DNA of 41,615 nucleotides from an uncultured Bacteroidales bacterium (lineage in GTDB: Bacteria; Bacteroidota; Bacteroidia; Bacteroidales; F082). Positions 9,704 to 18,082 of the stretch are shown here, piece after piece (position 1 is the first letter of the stretch; each line of letters starts with the position of its first letter). The translations under genes and the position numbers were made by a program. A model generated the notes under the pieces. That model was not told the origin of the DNA, did no database searches, and saw only the letters and a list, made by a program, of their open reading frames with translations. The stretch is taken from assembly GCA_947164955.1 (NCBI GenBank), contig CAMUYT010000006.1, positions 1 to 41,615 on the forward strand. The letters are read 5' to 3'.

Positions 9704-11728
9704 ATGCGTTTTCTCTATCCCAATATGCTTTGGGGCTTGCTGGCCCTGCTGATCCCCATTCTCATCCACCTGTTCAATTTCAGGCGGCATAAGTTGGTGT
9801 ATTTCAGCAATACCGCCGTGTTGCGTAGCATCCAACAAGAAAATGCCAAGACACGCAAGTTGAAGTATTTGGTCACACTGTTGCTGCGCTGCCTCTTCAT
9901 CGCTGCCATTGTTTTGGCTTTTGCCTTTCCGTATAGTCCTGAAAAACAAATCAATGTCAATACGGCTGACAATCTCATTGGCGTCTACATCGACAACTCG
10001 ATGAGCATGAAAGGGCAATCGCAACGCACCACTTTGATTGAGGACGCTCGACAGTCGGCACGCGACCTGGTGCACAAACTCAGCCCGTCCAATCGCTATC
10101 TCTTGATGACCAACAGCTTCGAGGTGCAAAACGAATACCCGATGAACCAAGAGGAGATGCTCGACCAGCTCGACCGCATGAACCCCGACGGCGCTCCCGT
10201 GGCGATGGGTGAGGTGATCGACCGTTTCGGGATGCTCAGCAGGCAACATGGTTTTGCGAGCTCCACGCTGTTCGTCTATTCCGATTTCCAAAGCAACACC
10301 TTCGATTTGTCGGCGGCCAAGGCCGATACGACGATGCAGGTGGTGGTCGTCCCGATGGTGTTCGAATATACCAGCAACCTTTACATCGACTCGGTGTGGC
10401 TGGCGTCGCCCATCGTCCAGACCGGCCTGACCAACGACTTGATGGTGCGTGTGGTCAACCAAGGCGACAAGGAAGTGAAAGGTCTGCCCGTCAACTTCAC
10501 GATGAACGGCACGATGGCCGCATCGACGACCGTCGACTTGGAAAAGAACGGTTCGACTGAGGTCGAGTTGCAGTTTGTGGTCGACCACAACGGCGAGCAA
10601 CGATGCAGCGTTAGCCTGATGGACCATCCCATCACTTTCGACGACCAATACGACTTCGTGCTAAGCGTGAAGCCTAACCTCTCTGTCGTTGAGTTGGGCA
10701 CCGAAAGCTCCGCTTGCGCCTTGCTATTCGACGACGACGAGCAGTTCGATTACACACTCATGGAGCCTTCGCGCTTCGATTTAGGCGCGATTTCGAAGGC
10801 CCAGCTGCTCATCGTGAACGAGACCGCCAAGATGAACGAAACGCTGCAACAGACGTTGCTGGATGCCGTGACCGAAGGCGCAAGCCTGATGGTGTTTCCG
10901 TCGGCTGACGACCCGAAGAGCAATAATTATCTCTATCAGAAACTTGGCCTGGCCTTGGTGGAAATCGACACCAACCGCACTGCCGTTGAAGACTTGGCCC
11001 AACAGCACGCCTTTTTCAGCGACATGATTTTGGATTTGCCCCAGCATCCCGACTTGCCTAAAGTGAAGCGGCATATCCGCTTGAAATCCAACGGTATGCC
11101 AACGCCACTACTGACTATGCAAAACGGCGACCCGCTCCTGATGACCGAGTCGGTGGGGAAGGGGCAAGCCTTCGTGATGGCCACAGCACTCGACGCGAAA
11201 TGGAGCGACATGGCCGACAACGCCCTCTTCGTCCCGATGATGGTCAAGATGGCCTTCATGGGTGGCAAGATGGACAAGCTCTCCTATACCATTGGAGTCG
11301 ACAAAATGTTGGTTTTGAGCGATATGAGCCTTGAAGGCGACCATCATTTCCTCTTCGCCAATGCCGACCGCAGCTTTGAGCTCATGCCCGCTTCTGAGGT
11401 GCGCAACAATAGGGTTTACCTTTACTTGAACGACAACCTCCCCACGGCGGGATTCTATGACATGCTCGTCAACGATACCATGAACCGCGTGACGGCATGG
11501 AACGAGAGCCGTGTGGAGTCGCGCATGGACTTCACGGACCGCGATGCCATCGCGCCCGCTTTTGCCAAAGCTGGTTTCGACGTGGCCGCTGTGCTCGACA
11601 CAAACGAATTCGCCACCGCCGACCTCGTGGAGGCCATGGCCCACCAAAGCTCGCAATGGAAGCTCTTCGCCTTGATAGCCCTCCTGGCCTTGCTTGGCGA
11701 GATTGCCGTGCTGCGGTTTTGGAAGTGA
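9704..11728 (+). CDS. BatA-domain / VWA-like membrane protein
   Basis: N-terminal MRFLYPNMLWGLLALLIPILIHLFNFRRHKLVYFSNTAVL (BatA-like) and second TM; VYIDNSMSMKG MIDAS-like motif; C-terminal TM. ATG at 9704 preferred over the TTG in the ORF track. Confidence 0.8.
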   Translation: MRFLYPNMLWGLLALLIPILIHLFNFRRHKLVYFSNTAVLRSIQQENAKTRKLKYLVTLLLRCLFIAAIVLAFAFPYSPEKQINVNTADNLIGVYIDNSMSMKGQSQRTTLIEDARQSARDLVHKLSPSNRYLLMTNSFEVQNEYPMNQEEMLDQLDRMNPDGAPVAMGEVIDRFGMLSRQHGFASSTLFVYSDFQSNTFDLSAAKADTTMQVVVVPMVFEYTSNLYIDSVWLASPIVQTGLTNDLMVRVVNQGDKEVKGLPVNFTMNGTMAASTTVDLEKNGSTEVELQFVVDHNGEQRCSVSLMDHPITFDDQYDFVLSVKPNLSVVELGTESSACALLFDDDEQFDYTLMEPSRFDLGAISKAQLLIVNETAKMNETLQQTLLDAVTEGASLMVFPSADDPKSNNYLYQKLGLALVEIDTNRTAVEDLAQQHAFFSDMILDLPQHPDLPKVKRHIRLKSNGMPTPLLTMQNGDPLLMTESVGKGQAFVMATALDAKWSDMADNALFVPMMVKMAFMGGKMDKLSYTIGVDKMLVLSDMSLEGDHHFLFANADRSFELMPASEVRNNRVYLYLNDNLPTAGFYDMLVNDTMNRVTAWNESRVESRMDFTDRDAIAPAFAKAGFDVAAVLDTNEFATADLVEAMAHQSSQWKLFALIALLALLGEIAVLRFWK

Positions 11729-11757
11729 CCCCGTGGCGTTTCAAACAAAACAAACCG

Positions 11758-12225
11758 ATGAAAATGAGAATCCTCTTCGTATGCCACGGCAACATCTGCC
11801 GCAGTCCCATGGCCGAGTTCGTGATGAAACACCTCGTCGCGGAGGCTGGACTTTCCGACCAGTTTGAAATCGCTTCGGCGGCCACCTCCACCGAGGAGAT
11901 CGGCAACCCCGTCTATCCGCCGGCGCGGCGCAAGCTGGCCGAGCATGGCATCGGCTGCGAGGGCAAGACCGCCCGCCAGATGACTCGTGACGACTACCGT
12001 TATTACGACAAGGTCATCGCCATGGACCGCAACAACCTGCGCAACCTCCGTCGTATGTTTGGCGACGACACCGAACATAAAATCAGCCTGCTGATGGACC
12101 ACACCCGCCGCCCCGGCGACGTGGCCGACCCATGGTACACCGGCGACTTCGAAGCCACATGGTGCGATGTGTTGGAGGGATGCAGGGGGCTGTTGGATGA
12201 GATTGCGAGGGACTTTTTTCCATAG
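11758..12225 (+). CDS. Low-molecular-weight protein tyrosine phosphatase
   Basis: P-loop VCHGNICRSPMAEF and C-terminal DPWYTGDFEATW; start trimmed to ATG 11758. Confidence 0.92.
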   Translation: MKMRILFVCHGNICRSPMAEFVMKHLVAEAGLSDQFEIASAATSTEEIGNPVYPPARRKLAEHGIGCEGKTARQMTRDDYRYYDKVIAMDRNNLRNLRRMFGDDTEHKISLLMDHTRRPGDVADPWYTGDFEATWCDVLEGCRGLLDEIARDFFP

Positions 12226-12250
12226 TTTCCCTTCGCATCGTTTTTTTTCC

Positions 12251-12258
12251 TAATTTTG
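12251..12258 (+). promoter_or_regulatory. Putative -7 box TAATTTTG upstream of the topoisomerase gene
   Basis: TAnnTTTG match 23 nt upstream of the ATG. Confidence 0.5.
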
Positions 12259-12280
12259 CAACCGTCAGAAAATTGCTCCC

Positions 12281-15043
12281 ATGGATATCGACGACAAGAC
12301 GGAATTGGAAAACGATGATGCACTGAACGAAGTGCCACAAGAGAATCAGCAAGGCGATGCTCAAGTTGCTGACGCTCAAGAGGAAAAGTTTCAGGTGATA
12401 CCGCTGAAAGGCATGTTCGAGAACTGGTTTCTCGACTATGCCTCCTACGTCATCCTCGAACGCGCCGTGCCGGCCATCGAGGACGGCCTGAAACCGGTGC
12501 AACGCCGCATCCTGCACTCGATGGACGAACTCGACGACGGTCGCTTCAACAAGGTGGCCAACATCGTGGGCAACACGATGAAATACCACCCGCACGGCGA
12601 CGCCTCCATAGGCGACGCTTTGGTGCAACTCGCTCAGAAAGACCTGCTTATCGACACACAAGGTAACTTCGGTAACATCCTCACGGGCGACGATGCCGCC
12701 GCCCCGCGTTACATCGAGGCTCGCCTCTCGAAGTTCGCCAAGGAAGTCGTTTTCAACCATAAGACCACCGACTGGACGCGCTCCTACGACAACCGCAACG
12801 CCGAGCCTGTGTCGCTGCCGGTGAAGTTTCCGCTCTTGCTGGCACAAGGCACCGAAGGCATCGCCGTGGGCCTGGCGTCCAAGTTCTTGCCGCATAACTT
12901 CAACGAACTGATCGACGCCTCCATCGCCTACCTGAAGGACGAGCCTTTCACGCTCTATCCCGACTTCCCGACAGGCGGCCTCATGGACGTGACCAACTAC
13001 AATGACGGTCTCCGTGGCGGCAAGGTGCGCATCCGTGCCCGCATCAGTCAGCAGGATAAAAAGACGCTTGTAATCAGCGAGATACCCTACGGCACTACGA
13101 CGGGTGGCCTCATCGAAAGCATCGTGAAATGCAACGACAAGGGTAAAATCAAGATCAAGAAAATCGACGACAACACCGCTGAACAGTGCGAAATCGTCAT
13201 CTACTTGGCCCCTGGCGTCTCGCCCGACCAAACCATCGACGCGCTTTATGCCTTCACGGATTGCGAGGTCTCCATCTCGCCCAACGCCTGCGTCATCGTC
13301 AACCAGCATCCGGCTTTCCTCGGCGTGAGCGAAATCCTGAAACTCAGCACCGACCGCACGATGGAGCTGCTGAGCCTCGAACTCCGCATCCTCATCGAGG
13401 AGCTGGAGAACAGCTGGCATTGGATCTCGTTGGAGAAGATTTTCTTCGAGAAAGGCATCTACAAGGAACTCGAAAACCGCGACTATGCCACTTGGGACGA
13501 CCAACTGACGGGCATCGAGCGCCGCTTCGACCCGTATCGTCAACTGCTGAAACGCGAGGTGACCCGTGAAGACGTGGAGAAACTCTGCGAGAAACCCGTC
13601 CGCAAAATCTCGAAGTTCGACATCAAGAAGGCCGACGAGCAGCTGGCCGACCTCGAAAAACGGATGGAGGAGGCCCACTATAACCTCGACCACATCGTCG
13701 ACTACACTATCGACTATTTCCTGCACATCAAGGAGAAATACGGCGAGGGGCGCGAGCGCAAGACCGAGATCCGCAACTTCGACAACATTTCGGCTGTGGC
13801 CGTGGCCGCCAACAACGAAAAGCTGTACGTCAACAAGGAGGAAGGCTTCGTCTGCACAGGCGAGGGCCTGAAACGCGAGAAGAACAAGGAAGCCTACGAG
13901 TTTGTTTGCGATTGCTCCGACTTGGACGACATCATTGTTTTCCACGAGGACGGCAAGTATTCCGTGGTGAAACTGCAACCAAAACTCTTTGTGGGCCAAA
14001 AGGTTATCCACGTCGATGTGTTCCACAAGAACGACGACCGCACGACCTACAACGCCGTCTATCGCGACGGCAAGAACGGTGCGCCGCATTATGTGAAGCG
14101 TTTCGCCGTGAAAGGTGTCACCCGCGACAAGGAATACGACCTCACGCAAGGCAAACCCGGCTCGAAGGTGCGCTATTTCTCGTCGAACCCCAACGGCGAG
14201 GCCGAAATCATCAAGGTTACCTTGGTGCTGTTCAACAAGAAGCAAAAGACGGTGGACTACAACTTTGCCGACCTCACCGTGAAAGGCCGCGACGCGCGTG
14301 GCAACCTGCTGACGAAATACGAGGTCAAGGAAATCAAGAAGGGTGGGGAAGGCGTTTCCACGCTTGAGGCCCGCGACATTTGGTACGACGACACCGTACG
14401 CCGACTCAATGCCGACAAACGCGGCCAGTACCTTGGTGCCTTCGAGGGCGACGACAAGATCCTGCAACTTTTCGCTAACGGCGAGTTCAAGATTTCGGGC
14501 TTCGACCTCAACACCCACTTCGACGACGACATGGTGGAAATCCGCAAGTTCGACGCGGATGAAATCTTTTCGGTCGTCTACATCGAAGGCGAGACGCAGA
14601 AGATGTACCTGAAGCGCTTCTGCATCGAGGCCGAGACCAAGTTGAACACGCGCATCTCGTTCATCGGCGAGCATCCCGAAGCAAAGTATTTGGGCCGCAG
14701 TGTCGACGAATTGCCACGCCTGCTGTTGAGCTACAAGGTGAGCGACGCAGGCAACAGTTTCCCCGACGACGAAGTCAACGTGGAAGAGTTCATCGGCATC
14801 AAGAGCTACAAGGCCAAGGGCAAGCGTCTCTCAACGAGAGAAATCGACAGTTGGCAGTTCCTTGAGCCTTACGAGCCCGAGCCAAGGGAAGATGAAACCG
14901 AGGCCCCTGAGCCTGTCGAAGGGCCGACCGCAGAAAATGATGATGAAAAAGTAATCGTCAACCCAGCCGACGTGCCGATGGAGATCGTAAAACCCCAAGG
15001 CGACGGCGTGCAAATGGATTTATTTGGAGAAGATTTATCATGA
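12281..15043 (+). CDS. parC: Type IIA DNA topoisomerase subunit A (topoisomerase IV ParC / gyrase A family)
   Basis: LKGMFENWFLDYASYVILERAVPAIEDGLKPVQRRILHSM...KYHPHGDASIGDALVQLAQ; ~920 aa form typical of Bacteroidetes. Confidence 0.85.
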   Translation: MDIDDKTELENDDALNEVPQENQQGDAQVADAQEEKFQVIPLKGMFENWFLDYASYVILERAVPAIEDGLKPVQRRILHSMDELDDGRFNKVANIVGNTMKYHPHGDASIGDALVQLAQKDLLIDTQGNFGNILTGDDAAAPRYIEARLSKFAKEVVFNHKTTDWTRSYDNRNAEPVSLPVKFPLLLAQGTEGIAVGLASKFLPHNFNELIDASIAYLKDEPFTLYPDFPTGGLMDVTNYNDGLRGGKVRIRARISQQDKKTLVISEIPYGTTTGGLIESIVKCNDKGKIKIKKIDDNTAEQCEIVIYLAPGVSPDQTIDALYAFTDCEVSISPNACVIVNQHPAFLGVSEILKLSTDRTMELLSLELRILIEELENSWHWISLEKIFFEKGIYKELENRDYATWDDQLTGIERRFDPYRQLLKREVTREDVEKLCEKPVRKISKFDIKKADEQLADLEKRMEEAHYNLDHIVDYTIDYFLHIKEKYGEGRERKTEIRNFDNISAVAVAANNEKLYVNKEEGFVCTGEGLKREKNKEAYEFVCDCSDLDDIIVFHEDGKYSVVKLQPKLFVGQKVIHVDVFHKNDDRTTYNAVYRDGKNGAPHYVKRFAVKGVTRDKEYDLTQGKPGSKVRYFSSNPNGEAEIIKVTLVLFNKKQKTVDYNFADLTVKGRDARGNLLTKYEVKEIKKGGEGVSTLEARDIWYDDTVRRLNADKRGQYLGAFEGDDKILQLFANGEFKISGFDLNTHFDDDMVEIRKFDADEIFSVVYIEGETQKMYLKRFCIEAETKLNTRISFIGEHPEAKYLGRSVDELPRLLLSYKVSDAGNSFPDDEVNVEEFIGIKSYKAKGKRLSTREIDSWQFLEPYEPEPREDETEAPEPVEGPTAENDDEKVIVNPADVPMEIVKPQGDGVQMDLFGEDLS
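14901..14930. repeat. Dispersed repeat, copy 2, inside the parC coding tail
   Basis: aggcccctgagcctgtcgaagggccgaccg; 28/30 identity with 410-439; encodes EAPEPVEGPT. Confidence 0.75.
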
Positions 15044-15816
15044 AAAAATATAGTTTTGTTATTGGGTCATTGTTAGCACTGTTATTGAGCAGCTGCCAAA
15101 CCGAGCGAAAGTTTGCCAAAGCCTTCGTCGAGAAACAAGCCAACACGCAAGTGGCGGTTTATTTTCCTGAACAGGCTGAGGTCAAAGTGGAATACAACAC
15201 GCAATATGGCCAAAAAACCGAGGTCTTAAATGGATTCAACCAAGACCTGTTCTTGGACGTGATGTACAATTCCTATGCCGAGGAGATGGAACATTACGGT
15301 TTGGATGTTTATGTCCCTAAAGACATCAACCAAGTACCCGTGGACTCGACGCATTGGTTGGTGATGCTCTCGCGGATGGAGATTTCGGGACGCATCACGG
15401 AGTATGAGGATTACTTCTTTAGCGACACTGACGAATACAGCTACAAGTATCCGCTCAACACGGTCAACGTGGCTTCGTGGTTCGAAATCAACGATGGCGA
15501 GTGGAAACCCGTACTGTTTTGCGAACACAACCTTATGGACGGTTTCGACTCTGAGGCGGACTATTCCATGTGGACCAACACCATCGATTACAACTATACC
15601 ATCGACACGCTGCAACTTGAAGACATTTACAACTATGCGGTGTATTTGGGCAAGCTCTATGCTGGCTACACTTACGACTATATGATGAATAGTTATGTGG
15701 GCGAGGAGCTTAAGAAAAGGGATTATGCCTATCAGATCATGCTACGCTACGATCCCTATAAGAAGCAGCTGCGCTATGCAGAAGAGGATGACGGGTTTGT
15801 CCCAGTTAACAATTGA
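15040..15816 (+). CDS. Putative lipoprotein of unknown function
   Basis: MKKYSFVIGSLLALLLSSC lipobox; ATGA overlap with parC stop. Confidence 0.72.
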   Translation: MKKYSFVIGSLLALLLSSCQTERKFAKAFVEKQANTQVAVYFPEQAEVKVEYNTQYGQKTEVLNGFNQDLFLDVMYNSYAEEMEHYGLDVYVPKDINQVPVDSTHWLVMLSRMEISGRITEYEDYFFSDTDEYSYKYPLNTVNVASWFEINDGEWKPVLFCEHNLMDGFDSEADYSMWTNTIDYNYTIDTLQLEDIYNYAVYLGKLYAGYTYDYMMNSYVGEELKKRDYAYQIMLRYDPYKKQLRYAEEDDGFVPVNN

Positions 15817-15824
15817 TAGTTGTT

Positions 15825-15885
15825 AAGTTGTTCAGTTGTAACCAATTACAAACTGAACAACTTCTAACTCCAAACTTCTAACTCC
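15825..15885. repeat. Inverted repeat plus short tandem repeat between convergent genes, possible bidirectional terminator
   Basis: aagttgttcagttgtaa (15825-15841) vs ttacaaactgaacaactt (15846-15863), one bulge; aacttctaactcc repeated at 15859 and 15873. Confidence 0.6.
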
Positions 15886-16651
15886 TCAACTCCCTCTCAA
15901 TCGTTTCTTTCAGTTCCGACGCTTTCACGGTCCTGATTTCGCCACCAACCACCATGCTGATGTTTCCTGTTTCCTCCGAAACCACGAGGGCGATGCAGTC
16001 GTTGTCTTCGGTCACGCCGATGGCTGCACGGTGGCGCAAGCCATAATGCCCTGGAATGTTGGTCTTGTTGGTCACAGGAAGGATGCAACGCGCAGCCGTG
16101 ATGCGGTTGTGGCGGATGATCATGGCACCGTCGTGCAGCGGGCTGTTCTTGAAGAAGATGTTCTCAATCAGTGGGTTGCTGATGTCGGCGTTGACCACCA
16201 CACCGGTTGTAACGATGTCGTCAAGGTTGTTTTGTCGAGTGAGCAGGATGAGCGCTCCTTGTTTGATGTCCGACATGTTGAGGCAAGCTTTGGTGATGGC
16301 GTCGATGTTGAGGTCGACATTGCTCCTTACTTTCAGGAACTTGAACCTTTGCATGAACTTCCCTTCTTGGGCTTGTGCGCCAATGGTGAACAAGAATCGT
16401 CGTATCTCCGGCTGGAAGATGATGATAAGCGCGATGAAGCCGACGCTGACGAAGGCCCCTAATATGGCAGTCAGCATTTCCATCTGCAAGGCCTTGACTA
16501 GCTGCCAGATGAGGAAGATGGCGACGATGCCGATGAAGATACTCATGGCGGAGGTGCCTTTCAGCAGACGGTAGAGTCCGAAGAAAAGCAATGCCACCAG
16601 AAAGATGTCGATGATGTCGAAAACACTGACTTGGATGAAAAGGTCGATCAT
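15878..16651 (-). CDS. cdaA: Diadenylate cyclase (c-di-AMP synthase), CdaA type
   Basis: Three N-terminal TM segments, then FQPEIRRFL, SPLHDGAMII, GLRHRAAIGVTE (DGA and RHR motifs of the DAC domain). Confidence 0.93.
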   Translation of the reverse strand: MIDLFIQVSVFDIIDIFLVALLFFGLYRLLKGTSAMSIFIGIVAIFLIWQLVKALQMEMLTAILGAFVSVGFIALIIIFQPEIRRFLFTIGAQAQEGKFMQRFKFLKVRSNVDLNIDAITKACLNMSDIKQGALILLTRQNNLDDIVTTGVVVNADISNPLIENIFFKNSPLHDGAMIIRHNRITAARCILPVTNKTNIPGHYGLRHRAAIGVTEDNDCIALVVSEETGNISMVVGGEIRTVKASELKETIERELRS

Positions 16652-17496
16652 GGCTCTATTTTTGCTGCAAAATTACGAAAAGTCCCCACCAATTCGATGG
16701 CCTCGCGTGCTTTTTTCACATCGTGGACGCGCAAAATGTCGGCACCGTTGAGCAAGGCGAGGGTATTGAGTACCGTAGTTCCATTGTCGGCCTCCTGTGG
16801 GGTGGTGCCAAGCACCTTATTAATTAATGACTTACGCGAAATGCCGATAAGGATGGGCAGACGATGATAGCGATAGCGATTCAAATCGTTGAGCAACCGA
16901 TAGTTAGATTCAAGGCTTTTGCCAAATCCGATGCCAGGGTCGAGGATGATTTGTTGTTCACCAAAGGCTTCCAAGGCCTTGCATTGTTGCTCAAAAAAGT
17001 CGTAAACGGTTTGGTGGATGTCGCCACCGAGAGCATATTGGTGCATGGTCTCTGGTGTGCCTACGCAATGCATCATCACATACGGAATATGGTTCGCACC
17101 GATATAAGGCAACATTTCCGTGTCGAAAAGTCCGCCCGAGATGTCGTTGATGAGGTCGGCACCTTCGTTGACGCAAGCTTCGGCAATGGTTTTCCGGAAC
17201 GTATCGATAGAGATGAGCGCATCAGGAAACCGCTTCCGTATGGCCATCAGGATGGGAACCACGCGTCCCATTTCTTCCGATTCTGTGGCGATGGCATTGT
17301 TAGGGCGCGTTGAACATCCTCCGATGTCGATGACGTCAGCGCCATCGGAAAGAAGCTGCTCACAATGTCGTAAAGCATTGTCCATCAGGTTGTATCGGCC
17401 TCCATCGGAGAACGAGTCGGGGGTCACGTTGAGGATACCCATCACTGCGGGACGGTCGAAAATGTAAGATTTACCCTTTGAAAAAAGTTGCATCAT
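16648..17496 (-). CDS. folP: Dihydropteroate synthase
   Basis: FDRPAVMGILNVTPDSFSDGGRYN; DVIDIGGCSTRP; DLINDISGG; LDPGIGFGK. Start trimmed to MMQLFSKGK; the 444-aa ORF extends spuriously upstream. Confidence 0.94.
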   Translation of the reverse strand: MMQLFSKGKSYIFDRPAVMGILNVTPDSFSDGGRYNLMDNALRHCEQLLSDGADVIDIGGCSTRPNNAIATESEEMGRVVPILMAIRKRFPDALISIDTFRKTIAEACVNEGADLINDISGGLFDTEMLPYIGANHIPYVMMHCVGTPETMHQYALGGDIHQTVYDFFEQQCKALEAFGEQQIILDPGIGFGKSLESNYRLLNDLNRYRYHRLPILIGISRKSLINKVLGTTPQEADNGTTVLNTLALLNGADILRVHDVKKAREAIELVGTFRNFAAKIEP

Positions 17497-17508
17497 CGAA
17501 AAAAGTAT

Positions 17509-17516
17509 TATTTTTG
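17509..17516 (+). promoter_or_regulatory. Putative -7 box TATTTTTG for the DUF1599 gene
   Basis: TAnnTTTG match 17 nt upstream of ATG 17533, in the folP-divergent intergenic region. Confidence 0.5.
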
Positions 17517-17532
17517 CAAAAATACATTTTTC

Positions 17533-18081
17533 ATGCAAAAGAAAGATACAAAATCGCAATTTCACGCTGTGTTGGCGCAATGTCGCAAGATGTTTGTCGA
17601 CAAGATGAAGGATTATGGTCCTGCCTGGCGCATCCTTCGCACGCCATCCATAACGGATCAGATATTTATCAAGACAAAGAGAATCAGGACGTTGCAGACG
17701 ACATCGGAGCGTATGGTCGACGAAGGTATTGAGCCAGAGTTCATCGGCATCATCAACTATGCCGCCATGGGCATCATTCAGTTGCGGCTTGGCGTTGTCG
17801 ACCAGCCCGATTTGACGGCTGAAGAGGCGACGGAGTGGTTCGACAAGGTGACCACTGAGGCCTACGATCTGATGACGCGAAAGAACCACGACTATGACGA
17901 AGCCTGGCGCGATATGCGTATCAGTTCCATCACCGACCTGATTATGACCAAGGTGCTTCGCACTAAGAGCATCGAAGACCATGGAGGCAAGACGCTGGTG
18001 TCGGAGGGCCTTGATGCCAACTATTACGATATGATCAATTATGCTGTCTTTGCTTTGATTTTGATGGGTGAGGAGGTGTGA
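17533..18081 (+). CDS. DUF1599-family protein (two tandem copies of the domain)
   Basis: KDYGPAWRILRTPSITDQIFIKTKRIRTL...INYAAMGIIQL and HDYDEAWRDMRISSITDLIMTKVLRTKSI...INYAVFALIL. Confidence 0.8.
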   Translation: MQKKDTKSQFHAVLAQCRKMFVDKMKDYGPAWRILRTPSITDQIFIKTKRIRTLQTTSERMVDEGIEPEFIGIINYAAMGIIQLRLGVVDQPDLTAEEATEWFDKVTTEAYDLMTRKNHDYDEAWRDMRISSITDLIMTKVLRTKSIEDHGGKTLVSEGLDANYYDMINYAVFALILMGEEV

Positions 18082-18082
18082 G

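Noticed and set aside
9698-10648. 316-aa minus-strand ORF opposite the BatA-like gene
   Set aside because: Antisense to a clear membrane/VWA-like protein; no family features.
12083-14674. 863-aa minus-strand ORF opposite the topoisomerase gene
   Set aside because: Mirror frame of a long GC-rich coding gene; no recognisable protein family, while the plus-strand protein is unambiguous.
15878-17496. folP-cdaA overlap considered as a new signalling link
   Set aside because: Adjacency of these two genes is, to my knowledge, a common arrangement in Bacteroidetes, so not reported as novel.
17497-17982. N-terminal extension of folP in the ORF track (to 444 aa)
   Set aside because: Extension overlaps the DUF1599 gene; conserved DHPS sequence begins near MMQLFSKGK at 17496.
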